Assembly (NCBI RefSeq): GCF_036227565.1
Contig: NZ_CP109460.1
Span: 8,122,001 to 8,186,000 of the forward strand
Origin: Streptomyces sp. NBC_01454
GTDB lineage: Bacteria > Actinomycetota > Actinomycetes > Streptomycetales > Streptomycetaceae
DNA length: 64,000 bases
Reading direction: 5' to 3'
The notes beneath the pieces are model-generated. The model worked only from the letters and a program-made list of their open reading frames with translations, was not told the origin of the DNA and did no database searches. The position numbers were made by a program, and so were the translations under genes. Numbering within the stretch: the stretch's first letter is position 1; every line of letters starts with the position of its first letter. This document shows positions 1-7,023 of this stretch, in pieces.

Positions 1-131
1 GACGTCACTGCACGGGCCGCCCGACATCTGTGACAGTTTCTTCAAGTTCTTCAAGTCGCCCACGGACGCAGCGATGAGTTTGTCCGGCCCGGGGAGTCTT
101 GCCACCGTTATCGCCATGACAGGAGGAACAC

Positions 132-776
132 GTGGCTCAGCTACTGAGAGTCCAGAACTTCAGCGTCTCGAGTGACGGAATCGGTGCCGGTGAGGACCAG
201 ACCCTCGAGAGACCGTTCGGGCATGTCGAGCCCGAGAGGCTGTTCGCCTGGGCCGGCGCCACGGCAAGTTGGCCCATGCGCACTGACCCCGGGGGGAGTC
301 GGGGCCTGGACGACTACTTCACGCGGGACTATGCGCGCAACATCGGCGCCGAGATCATGGGCCGCAACAAGTTCGGGCCCCAGCGCGGGCCCTGGAAGGA
401 CCATGAGTGGCAGGGCTGGTGGGGTGACGAGCCCCCGTTCCACACCCCGGTGTTCGTCATGACCCACCACAAGCGTCCTTCGGTCGCGCTCTCCGACACC
501 ACGTTCCACTTCGTCGACGGCGACCCGGCCACGGTCCTCGAGCAGGCGCGGGAAGCGGCGCAGGGCAAGGACGTCCGGCTCGGCGGCGGCGTCACCACCA
601 TCAGGGAGTTCCTGGACGCCGACCTCGTCGACACCCTGCATGTGGCGGTCTCGCCGATGAAGCTCGGGTCCGGACTACGGCTCTGGGAGTCACCCGATGA
701 GCTGCTCGACCGGTTCCACCTCGAGGTCGTGCCCAGCCCGAGCGGCGTGACGCACCACCTGTTCTGGCGAAAGTGA
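132..776 (+). CDS. Dihydrofolate reductase-like (RibD C-terminal) protein
   Basis: This 214-residue protein belongs to the RibD C-terminal/DHFR-like family, probably a cytoplasmic NADPH-dependent reductase of unknown substrate. The family signature is the segment near residues 150-185, where RLGGGVTTIREFL and DTLHVAVSPMKLGSG form the nucleotide-binding Gly-rich loop and following strands. The N-terminal part carries the usual VSSDG and MGRNKF motifs. A perfect AGGAGG at 121-126 sits five bases before the GTG start. It stands alone. A decayed acetyltransferase tail follows directly in the same frame. Family assignment is solid, the substrate cannot be read from sequence. Confidence 0.85.
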   Translation: MAQLLRVQNFSVSSDGIGAGEDQTLERPFGHVEPERLFAWAGATASWPMRTDPGGSRGLDDYFTRDYARNIGAEIMGRNKFGPQRGPWKDHEWQGWWGDEPPFHTPVFVMTHHKRPSVALSDTTFHFVDGDPATVLEQAREAAQGKDVRLGGGVTTIREFLDADLVDTLHVAVSPMKLGSGLRLWESPDELLDRFHLEVVPSPSGVTHHLFWRK

Positions 777-929
777 CCGGTCCTCAGGGCCCGCTTCGAC
801 GGGGCGGATATCGCCCGGCTGCCGGCACTGGCCTGGTGGGACCGGCCACTTGAGCACCTGACCGCGCGCCTCCCGGCGGTCATGTCCGGCAGCGTCGACG
901 ACGTGGCGGCGGCGGCCCCCGGCCGGTGA
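777..929 (+). pseudogene. C-terminal remnant of a CatB-type (hexapeptide) acetyltransferase
   Basis: Read in the same frame as the preceding reductase and starting just after its stop codon, this stretch encodes about 50 residues ending in TGA. The segment AWWDRPLEHLTARLPAVMSG closely resembles the C-terminal tail of CatB-related xenobiotic O-acetyltransferases (typical W-W-D-W-P followed by a M-S-G motif). The left-handed beta-helix catalytic part is absent and there is no start codon or ribosome site, so this is a gene relic, not an active gene. The identification is from remembered family consensus and rests on a short segment. Confidence 0.5.
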
Positions 930-938
930 GCCGGGGGC
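915..938. terminator. GC-rich hairpin between convergent genes
   Basis: A perfect 9-bp stem (GCCCCCGGC paired with GCCGGGGGC) encloses a six-base loop at 924-929. It lies between the DHFR-like gene on the plus strand and the end of the minus-strand peptidase gene, where a bidirectional terminator is expected. No T-tract is present, as is common in Streptomyces. Confidence 0.5.
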
Positions 939-960
939 GTGCCGGGGGCGTGCGGCGGGG

Positions 961-2448
961 TCAGGGGGTGGGGAGTCCGGGACCCGCGCAGTGCACATCG
1001 GCGCGCGGCACGCTGCCGTCGACGAGGTAGGCCGCCGCCGCCTCGTCCACACAGCGGTTGCCCCGGCTGGCGAACACCCCGTGGGAGTAGTCGTCGTGCA
1101 GGGTGACCAGGCGGGAGCCGGGGAGCCGCCGCTGGAGTGCCCGGGCGCCGTCGAGGGGCGTGACGGGGTCGTGCGCGGAGGCGATCAGCAGGACCGGCGG
1201 GGCCTGGGGACTGCCGAGCGGTGTGCGGTGGGCGGGCCGGTGGTGCCAGTACGCGCACACCGCGGCCTCCACCCCGGTGAGCACCGGCTGCGGGGCGAGC
1301 CGCCGCATCCGACGTAGATCGGCCGGCACGCGGGACGGCGTGGGCGGTGGTCCGTCAGCGCACTTGACGGTGCGGTTGGCGGCTTCGTACGTACGTGAGG
1401 CGGCGCCGTCGAAGGGTTCCGCCGGGCGCAGCGGCCCCACGCTGCCGTCGCGCAGCCAGGCGCGCAGGCCCTCGGCGAGACCCGCCCAGCGCTCGGTACG
1501 GCCCAGCGCCCGGTACACGGCGCGGTCGAACTCCGCCGGGCCGAAGCCGTGCACGGGCCGGCGCGCGAGACCGGCACGCACCCGCAGATACGCGGCCCGG
1601 ACCGCCGCCCCGTCGGTGCCGAGCCCGAAGCGGTCCGCGGCGCGGGCCGCCCACGCGAAGAACACCGCCCGCTGGCGCACCAGCGCCCGGGCCTGGCGGA
1701 GATCGAAGTCGTACCACTCCCAGGGGCCGACGACGCTGTCCAGCACCATCCGGCCGACCCGGTGGGGGAACCGGGCGGCGTAGGCGGCCCCGAGGTAACT
1801 GCCGTACGAGACACCGAGGAAGCCGATGCGGCGCTCGCCGAGCGCCGCCCGTATCGCGTCCATGTCGCGGGCGGTCTCCGTGGTCGACAGGAACGGCAGG
1901 GCGTCCTTGACGCCCCGGGCGCAGTCGTCCGCGGTCCGCCGCAGCCCGTCGAGCGCGGCCCGCTCGGCCGTGCGCCCCACCGGCACGGGATCCGGCCCCG
2001 GACCGTCGAAGAGGCCGCCCATCGGCCCGCAGTCCGCGGGTGCGCTGCGGCCCGTACCGCGGGGATCGAAGCCGATCACGTCGTACGAACGGCGCACCCG
2101 CTCGGGCAGTTTGGCGCGCTTGGTCACGGCGTAGGCCAGGCCCGGGCCGCCGGGCCCGCCCGGGTTGACCAGCAGGACGCCGCGCCGTTCGGACGCCGGT
2201 CCGGAGGCGCGGACGCGGGATATCGCGAGCCGGAGCTGCTTGCCGTCCGGATGGTCGCGGTCCAACGGGACGTACAGGTGGGCGCATTCGACGCGGTCGG
2301 GGGCGGGCGGGGCCGGGACGGAGTCCGGGCAGGCGCCGAAGTGGAGGGCAGGGGCCGGGGGAGCGGCCTGGACCGGGGCGGCCGGGAGGACGGCGGCGGT
2401 GACCGCGAGGGCGCAGAGCAGGCCGGTGCGGCGCGGGGAGGACATCAC
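961..2448 (-). CDS. Secreted alpha/beta hydrolase, tripeptidyl aminopeptidase (SlpD/SlpE/TAP) family
   Basis: This 495-residue exported serine hydrolase has an N-terminal Sec signal peptide (residues 1-28: two arginines, an LLCALAVTAAVL core, and an AQA-like cleavage region). The oxyanion-loop motif VNPGGPGGPG lies near residue 95 and the nucleophile elbow GVSYGS places the catalytic Ser near residue 214. A C-terminal TAP-like domain contributes the Asp (SAHDPVTP) and His (DYSHGVF). Family members remove tripeptides from protein N-termini, including in mycelial protein turnover. The gene diverges from the metallophore-like operon, and a seven-copy heptamer repeat lies directly upstream of its start. 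The Zur-like box in the shared intergenic region could affect it too, which is inference. Confidence 0.9.
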   Translation of the reverse strand: MMSSPRRTGLLCALAVTAAVLPAAPVQAAPPAPALHFGACPDSVPAPPAPDRVECAHLYVPLDRDHPDGKQLRLAISRVRASGPASERRGVLLVNPGGPGGPGLAYAVTKRAKLPERVRRSYDVIGFDPRGTGRSAPADCGPMGGLFDGPGPDPVPVGRTAERAALDGLRRTADDCARGVKDALPFLSTTETARDMDAIRAALGERRIGFLGVSYGSYLGAAYAARFPHRVGRMVLDSVVGPWEWYDFDLRQARALVRQRAVFFAWAARAADRFGLGTDGAAVRAAYLRVRAGLARRPVHGFGPAEFDRAVYRALGRTERWAGLAEGLRAWLRDGSVGPLRPAEPFDGAASRTYEAANRTVKCADGPPPTPSRVPADLRRMRRLAPQPVLTGVEAAVCAYWHHRPAHRTPLGSPQAPPVLLIASAHDPVTPLDGARALQRRLPGSRLVTLHDDYSHGVFASRGNRCVDEAAAAYLVDGSVPRADVHCAGPGLPTP

Positions 2449-2460
2449 GGATCTCGCAAT

Positions 2461-2509
2461 CGGAGGGCGGAGGGCGGAGGGCGGAGGGCGGAGGGCGAAG
2501 GGCGGAGGG
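2461..2509. repeat. Heptamer tandem repeat, seven copies of CGGAGGG
   Basis: Five perfect CGGAGGG units, one CGAAGGG and a final CGGAGGG run head to tail with no spacers. They occupy the 5' leader of the minus-strand peptidase gene, 13 bases upstream of its ATG. Read on the minus strand the unit can be phased as CTCCGCC, the same heptamer family as the repeat at 23174-23228. Function is unknown. Slipped-strand length variation or a leader element are possibilities. Confidence 0.9.
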
Positions 2510-2529
2510 GAGGGCGACTGCCATGAGAG

Positions 2530-2559
2530 TTGCTGTTGAAAATGATTATCGTTTACAGT
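2530..2559 (+). promoter_or_regulatory. Probable promoter with Zur-like operator
   Basis: The box TGAAAATGATTATCG (2537-2551) differs at two positions from the 15-bp palindrome I recall as the Streptomyces Zur box (TGAAAATGATTTTCA). It can also be read as a 9-1-9 imperfect dyad at 2538-2556, as in other Fur-family sites. A candidate -35 TTGCTG (2530-2535) and -10 TACAGT (2554-2559) flank it at 18-bp spacing, so a bound repressor would cover the promoter spacer. It drives the operon whose first start is the GTG at 2656. This is the only AT-rich pocket for kilobases. The consensus comparison is from memory, and binding is inferred. Confidence 0.65.
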
Positions 2560-2655
2560 GTGGCTCGGTCAAGCCCGCCGGTCCCCACCCGGGCTCCGCC
2601 GCCCCTGGGCAACCACCACCACACGCCCGCACACCGCCCGCGACGAAGGGACACC

Positions 2656-3912
2656 GTGGCTCATCTGCTGATGGTCGAAAGCTGGGTCGGAGCGATGAGC
2701 AGACTGCTCCCGCGCGCGATCCGGGAAGCCGGACACGAGTTCACCTTCCTCACCCGCGACCTGCACCACTACCTGCGCACCGCGCCCGAAGGCACCGCCC
2801 ACCCGCTGCTCGGCGCCCGCCATGTGCTGACCGCCGACACCAACGACCCCGACACCCTGCTGCCGTACCTGGAGCGGCTGCACCCGGCCCTCGGCTTCGA
2901 CGGGGTGCTCACGTCCTGCGACTACTACCTCGCGACGGCCGCGCGGATAGCGAGCCGCCTCCACCTGCCGGGACCCGCGCCCACCGCGGTCGAGAACGCC
3001 TGCCGCAAGGACGTCACCCGGCAACTGCTCGCCGCCGCCGGGCTGCCCGGCCCGCGCTTCGCCCTCTGCGCGGACCGCTCCGAGGCCGCCACCGCGGCGG
3101 CCGCGATCGGATACCCGCTGGTGTTCAAGCCCGTCGACCTGTGCGCCGGAATGTTCGTCCGGCGCATCGACGACAAGGCGGAGCTGGTCCGTGCCTGCCG
3201 CGCGCTGGACGACTTCCCCGTCAACGCGCGCGGCCAGCGCCGGACACCCGTGTTCCTCCTCGAAGAGCTGCTGCACGGACCCGAAGTGAGCGTCGAGACC
3301 GTGACGTTCGGCGGCCGCACCCAGGTCGTCGGGGTGACCGACAAGAGCGTCGGCGGGGCGCCCGCCTTCATCGAGACCGGCCATATGTTCCCTGCCGCGC
3401 TCCCCGAGGACGACGCGGCAGCGGCCGGGGAGACCGCCTGCCGGGCACTCGCGGCGCTCGGGCTCGACGGCGTCGTGGCCCACACCGAGATCAAGCTGAC
3501 GCCCGACGGGCCGCGCCTGGTCGAGGTCAACCCACGGCCCGCCGGCAACCGCATCACCGAACTCGTCCGTCACGTCGGCGGCATCGACCTCGCCGCCGCC
3601 GCGGTGGACCTGGCCCTGGGGCGGCGGCCCGATCTGCGGACCCGGGACACCGGGCTGCGCAGTGCCGCGATCGGCTTCCTCGTGCCGCGGACCGCGGGTG
3701 TGCTGGAAGCAATCGACGGCGACGACCTCGTACGACGGGCGCCGGATGTGCTCGAACTCCACCTCGCCGAGCCCGGCCATACCGTCAAGGAGGCCGGCAG
3801 CAACAACGCGTACCTGGGCCACGTGATGGCCGGCGACGCCGACGGCCCGGGCGCCCGACGGCGGGTCGAGGCCCTGCTGTCCGGGCTGCGCCCGCGGGTG
3901 GTGACCCGATGA
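2656..3912 (+). CDS. ATP-grasp amino acid or peptide ligase
   Basis: This 418-residue cytoplasmic enzyme is an ATP-grasp carboxylate-amine ligase, a class that joins an amino acid or acid to an amine through an acyl-phosphate. Visible features are the ATP-binding lysine strand YPLVFKPVDLCAGM (about residues 155-168), the EELLHGPEVSVE segment, and the Mg-binding HTEIKLTPDGPRLVEVNPRPAGN signature near residues 277-300 (shown here only as family-typical E-x-N-x-R-x-x-G). The GTG at 2656 was chosen because a GAAGGGA ribosome site precedes it and upstream in-frame residues are low-complexity. It is the first gene of the operon behind the Zur-like box and overlaps the next gene by ATGA. It probably makes the amide bond of the putative metallophore. 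Confidence 0.85.
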   Translation: MAHLLMVESWVGAMSRLLPRAIREAGHEFTFLTRDLHHYLRTAPEGTAHPLLGARHVLTADTNDPDTLLPYLERLHPALGFDGVLTSCDYYLATAARIASRLHLPGPAPTAVENACRKDVTRQLLAAAGLPGPRFALCADRSEAATAAAAIGYPLVFKPVDLCAGMFVRRIDDKAELVRACRALDDFPVNARGQRRTPVFLLEELLHGPEVSVETVTFGGRTQVVGVTDKSVGGAPAFIETGHMFPAALPEDDAAAAGETACRALAALGLDGVVAHTEIKLTPDGPRLVEVNPRPAGNRITELVRHVGGIDLAAAAVDLALGRRPDLRTRDTGLRSAAIGFLVPRTAGVLEAIDGDDLVRRAPDVLELHLAEPGHTVKEAGSNNAYLGHVMAGDADGPGARRRVEALLSGLRPRVVTR

Positions 3913-4775
3913 CCCCGGCCCTCACCCGCACCCCCGCCCTCCCCACCCCGGCACCGGCCGCCTCGTACGACGACCTGGTGGCCCGCGTCCTCGACGGGGA
4001 GTTCGGCCCCGACCCGCGCACCCGGCGGATCGCCGTGGCCTTCAGCACCCGGCAGGCCGTACGCCACGAGGGCCGCGGCGGCGGCTACCGCAACGAAGTG
4101 CTGAGCCTGCGGCTGGGCGCGGCGGTCGGCTCCTGCGCCGTGGAGCCCGGCGCGTTGCCGGACGCCGCGGTCGAGGACTGCGTGGGCGCCGACATCGCCC
4201 GCCTCCTGGCACACCCGCTGCACCCCGTACGGGTGGCCGCGCTGGACGCCTATCTGACGCAGGTGCTGCCGCACACGCCCGCGAACGGTGCGCGGCCCTG
4301 GTCCCTGCCGGCCGGGTCGTCCCTGCGGAAGTCGCGGGCCCGGGCACGGGCCGTCACCGGACTGCTCGACGCCCCGCCCGGCGCACGGGTGCTGGTGGTC
4401 GGCGTGGTCAACTCGCTGCTGGAAGCCCTGCGCACCCGCGGCCTGTCGTACGTGCCCTGCGACCTCAAGGGCGGCACGACGGAGTGGGGCGAGGCCATCC
4501 GCACCGATGCGCTCGCTGAGCTGACGCGCTGCGACGCGGTGCTCGCCTCCGGAATGACCCTGGGCAACGGCAGCTTCGAGCCGCTGCGGGAAGCGGCACT
4601 GCGGCACGGAACGCCGCTGGTGATGTTCGCGCAGACCGGGAGCGCGGTGCTGCCGCGCTTCCTCGGCTCCGGCGTGAGCGCCGTGTGTGCCGAGCCCTAC
4701 CCGTTCTTCTGGCTCGACGGAGGGCCCGGCAGCATCCACCGCTACCGCGACCGGGCACCCGGAGCCGCCCGGTGA
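3909..4775 (+). CDS. DUF364/DUF4213-type Rossmann protein (putative heavy-metal chelation family)
   Basis: A 288-residue protein with a family-like N-terminal half (VAFSTRQAVRHEGRGGGYRNE) and a C-terminal Rossmann-like half. In the latter, RVLVVGVVNSLLEAL (near 155-170), DLKGGTTEWGEA, and CDAVLASGMTLGNGSFEPL followed by PLVMFAQTGSAVLP match the layout of DUF364 proteins, described as putative heavy-metal chelation domains and often found in metal-related clusters. The ATG overlaps the ATP-grasp stop codon, so translation is coupled. Its reaction is unknown. The N-G-S/T motif near residue 235 and the glycine loop suggest it binds a nucleotide or amino-acid-like ligand. Position within the operon suggests a role in making or handling the chelator. 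Confidence 0.65.
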   Translation: MTPALTRTPALPTPAPAASYDDLVARVLDGEFGPDPRTRRIAVAFSTRQAVRHEGRGGGYRNEVLSLRLGAAVGSCAVEPGALPDAAVEDCVGADIARLLAHPLHPVRVAALDAYLTQVLPHTPANGARPWSLPAGSSLRKSRARARAVTGLLDAPPGARVLVVGVVNSLLEALRTRGLSYVPCDLKGGTTEWGEAIRTDALAELTRCDAVLASGMTLGNGSFEPLREAALRHGTPLVMFAQTGSAVLPRFLGSGVSAVCAEPYPFFWLDGGPGSIHRYRDRAPGAAR

Positions 4776-5935
4776 CCACGGCCGTCCTCCCCACCGGCAA
4801 CCGGGCGCTGCTCGGCCTGCTCGGCCGCACCCCGCTCGCCCACGTCACCACCGACCTGCCCTGCCCCCACCCCGGCTTCTGGGCCAAGCTCGAAGGGCTC
4901 GGCGCGGGCGGCATGAAGGCACGCGCCGCGGTGGCCATGCTCCTCGGCGCCAGGGAACGCGGTGAACTGCCGCCCGGCGCCCCCGTGGTGGAGTCCACCT
5001 CCGGCACCCTCGGCATCGGACTGGCCTTCGCGGGCCAGGCGCTGGGACACCCGGTCGTGCTGGTCGGCGACACCGAACTGGAGCCGTCGATGCGGCGCCT
5101 GCTGCGGACCTACGGCGTCCGCCTCGAACTGGTCGACCGGCCGGCGGCCGAGGGCGGCTGGCAGGCGGCGCGGCTGGCGCGGCTGCGCCGGCTGCTGACC
5201 GAGCTGCCCGGTGCCTACTGGCCCGACCAGTACAACAACCCCGACAACGTGGCCGGTTACGCCTCCCTCGCCGCCGAACTGGCCGGCGCTCTGGACCACC
5301 TCGACATCCTGGTGTGCAGCGTCGGCACCGGCGGCCACAGCGCGGGCGTCATCGGCCCGCTGCGCCGGCACTGGCCGCGCCTGCGGCTGATCGGCGTGGA
5401 CGCCACCGGCTCGACCATCTTCGGCCAGCCCGCCAGGACCCGGCTCATGCGCGGCCTCGGCAGCAGCATCCACCCGCGCAACGTCGCCTATGACGCGTTC
5501 GACGAGGTGCACTGGGTCGGCCCCGCCGAATCCGCCGACGCCTGCCGCCGGCTGGCCGCCGGCAACTTCGTCAGCGGCGGCTGGAGCACCGGCGCGGCCG
5601 CCCTCGTCGCCGCCTGGGCCGCCCGCGTCCACCCCGGAGCCGTGGTCGCCACGGTCTTCCCCGACGGGCCGCAGCGCTACCTCCACAGCGTCTACGACGA
5701 CGACTTCACCGCCGCGCACGGCCTGGACCTGGCCCGTGCCGCCACCCGCCCCGTCGAGATCCCGCACCCGCGGGCCGCCGAGGCGACCGGCTGGACCCGC
5801 TGCCGGACCGTCACCGACCCGCTCGCCCCGCGCGGCGACCCGCCCGCCCCCACCGGCCGGCGCCCGGCGTCCGAGCCCACCGCCACCGCCCCGCCCCACC
5901 CCGCCCGCCGAACCCCCCGGAAAGACACACCGTGA
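4772..5935 (+). CDS. CysK/SbnA-like PLP-dependent beta-replacement enzyme
   Basis: This 387-residue fold-type II PLP enzyme resembles cysteine synthase. The PLP lysine is in GGMKARAAVAM (about residue 50), the substrate loop is ESTSGTLGIGLA, and the phosphate-binding loop is SVGTGGHSAGV (about 185-195). In canonical enzymes the substrate loop reads TSGNTG. Here Asn and Thr are replaced (TSGTLG), which argues for a substrate other than O-acetylserine. Relatives such as SbnA build 2,3-diaminopropionate for metallophores. A Pro-rich C-terminal tail of about 55 residues (beyond residue 330) is extra. The GTG start overlaps the preceding stop (GTGA). The likely role is supplying a non-protein amino acid to the ATP-grasp ligase. 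Confidence 0.8.
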   Translation: MTTAVLPTGNRALLGLLGRTPLAHVTTDLPCPHPGFWAKLEGLGAGGMKARAAVAMLLGARERGELPPGAPVVESTSGTLGIGLAFAGQALGHPVVLVGDTELEPSMRRLLRTYGVRLELVDRPAAEGGWQAARLARLRRLLTELPGAYWPDQYNNPDNVAGYASLAAELAGALDHLDILVCSVGTGGHSAGVIGPLRRHWPRLRLIGVDATGSTIFGQPARTRLMRGLGSSIHPRNVAYDAFDEVHWVGPAESADACRRLAAGNFVSGGWSTGAAALVAAWAARVHPGAVVATVFPDGPQRYLHSVYDDDFTAAHGLDLARAATRPVEIPHPRAAEATGWTRCRTVTDPLAPRGDPPAPTGRRPASEPTATAPPHPARRTPRKDTP

Positions 5936-7023
5936 AGGTCCGCCACCGCACCGTACGACTCCAACTGGCCGAGCCCCTGCGGATCTCCCGCGCCACGATG
6001 GCCGCCCGCGACGCCGTCTGGCTCGCCGTCGAGCACCAAGGACACCGCGGCTACGGAGAGGCCGTCAGCAGTACCTACTACGGACTGGACGCCGGCAGCA
6101 TCCGCCGCCTGCTGAGCGACACCGCCGACGCCCTCACCCGCTGCCGCACCCCCGAGAGCGCACTCGACGCCCTGCGGGCCGGTGCACTGCCCGCGCCCGG
6201 CACGCCGCCGGCGGTGACCGCGGCGGTGGAATCCGCCCTGCTCGACCTCGTCGGCAAGCGCGCCGGCCGCCCCATGCACCAGCTGCTCGGCACCCTCGCC
6301 GCGCCGAGCGCCACCACCGCCCGCACCCTCGGCATCACCACGCCCCGCGCGGGGGCCGAACAGGCCGCCCGGCTGGCCCGGCAGGGCTTTACCGTCCTCA
6401 AGGTCAAGGTCGGCCTCCCCGACCCCGAGGACGACCTGGACCGGGTCCTCGCGATCCGCAACGCCGCCCCGCACGCCCGGCTGCTGCTCGACCCCAACGG
6501 CGCCTGGACCCCCGCCCTGGCCGATGCGCTGCTGCCCCGCTACGCGGGCCTCGGGGTCGAGGCTGTCGAGCAGCCGCTCGCCCCGGGCGACCCCGAGGCG
6601 CTGGCCTTGCTCGCCGCACGCTCACCGCTGCCCGTCATCGCCGACGAGGACGCGGTCGGCGAGGAGGACGCCCGGCGGCTGGCCGGACGGGTGCACGGCA
6701 TCAACGTCAAGCTCGCCAAGTGCGGCGGCGTCACCGCGGCGCTGCGTATCGCCGAGTTGCTCGCCGGGAGCGGCACCGCGCTGATGCTCGGCTGCCTGAC
6801 CGCCAGCACCCTCGGCCTCGCGCCCGCCGTCCACCTCGCCGACCGGGCCCGCTGGACCGACCTCGACGGCCATCTGCTGCTCGCCCACGACCCCTGGACC
6901 GGCATCGGCGGCACGGACGGCACCGTACGCGCCGGCCGGCTGCCGGGCCTCGGCATCCGCCCCGTCCGCCGCCCCCGGCCGCACCGGGCACCCGTACACC
7001 ACGAAGCGGAGGCACCGCGGTGA
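5932..7023 (+). CDS. Enolase-superfamily dipeptide epimerase
   Basis: A 363-residue mandelate-racemase-group enzyme. It has an N-terminal capping domain, then a barrel with the KxK catalytic pair (LKVKVG, about residue 162), metal ligands in LLDPNGAW (Asp), VEQPLAP (Glu) and IADEDAV (Asp), and the opposite-face Lys in NVKLAKCGG. The DLDG motif in WTDLDGHLLLAHDP near residue 310 is the hallmark of dipeptide epimerases, where it binds the substrate alpha-amino group. Such enzymes epimerise the C-terminal residue of a dipeptide. The presence of this gene next to an ATP-grasp ligase suggests that the pathway product contains a dipeptide-like unit with a D-centre. It is coupled to its neighbours by GTGA overlaps at both ends. 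Confidence 0.85.
   Translation: MKVRHRTVRLQLAEPLRISRATMAARDAVWLAVEHQGHRGYGEAVSSTYYGLDAGSIRRLLSDTADALTRCRTPESALDALRAGALPAPGTPPAVTAAVESALLDLVGKRAGRPMHQLLGTLAAPSATTARTLGITTPRAGAEQAARLARQGFTVLKVKVGLPDPEDDLDRVLAIRNAAPHARLLLDPNGAWTPALADALLPRYAGLGVEAVEQPLAPGDPEALALLAARSPLPVIADEDAVGEEDARRLAGRVHGINVKLAKCGGVTAALRIAELLAGSGTALMLGCLTASTLGLAPAVHLADRARWTDLDGHLLLAHDPWTGIGGTDGTVRAGRLPGLGIRPVRRPRPHRAPVHHEAEAPR

Noticed and set aside
2461..2509. CRISPR array
   Set aside because: Units of seven bases without spacers are simple tandem repeats. The same holds for 23174-23228 and 27149-27184.
2537..2557. Iron-regulated (DmdR/IdeR) operator
   Set aside because: The box lacks the TTAGGTTAGGCT-type IdeR pattern. AATGATT centred in an A/T dyad fits the Fur-family Zur type better.
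2523..3908. In-frame N-terminal extension of the DUF364-type protein across the ATP-grasp gene
   Set aside because: The extension is Arg/Pro-rich shadow sequence. The ATG at 3909, overlapping the ATP-grasp stop, is a normal coupled start.
5490..7019. In-frame extension of the MFS-methyltransferase protein upstream of 7020
   Set aside because: Composition is Pro/Arg-rich, and the enolase-family gene occupies this region. GTG 7020 overlaps its stop.
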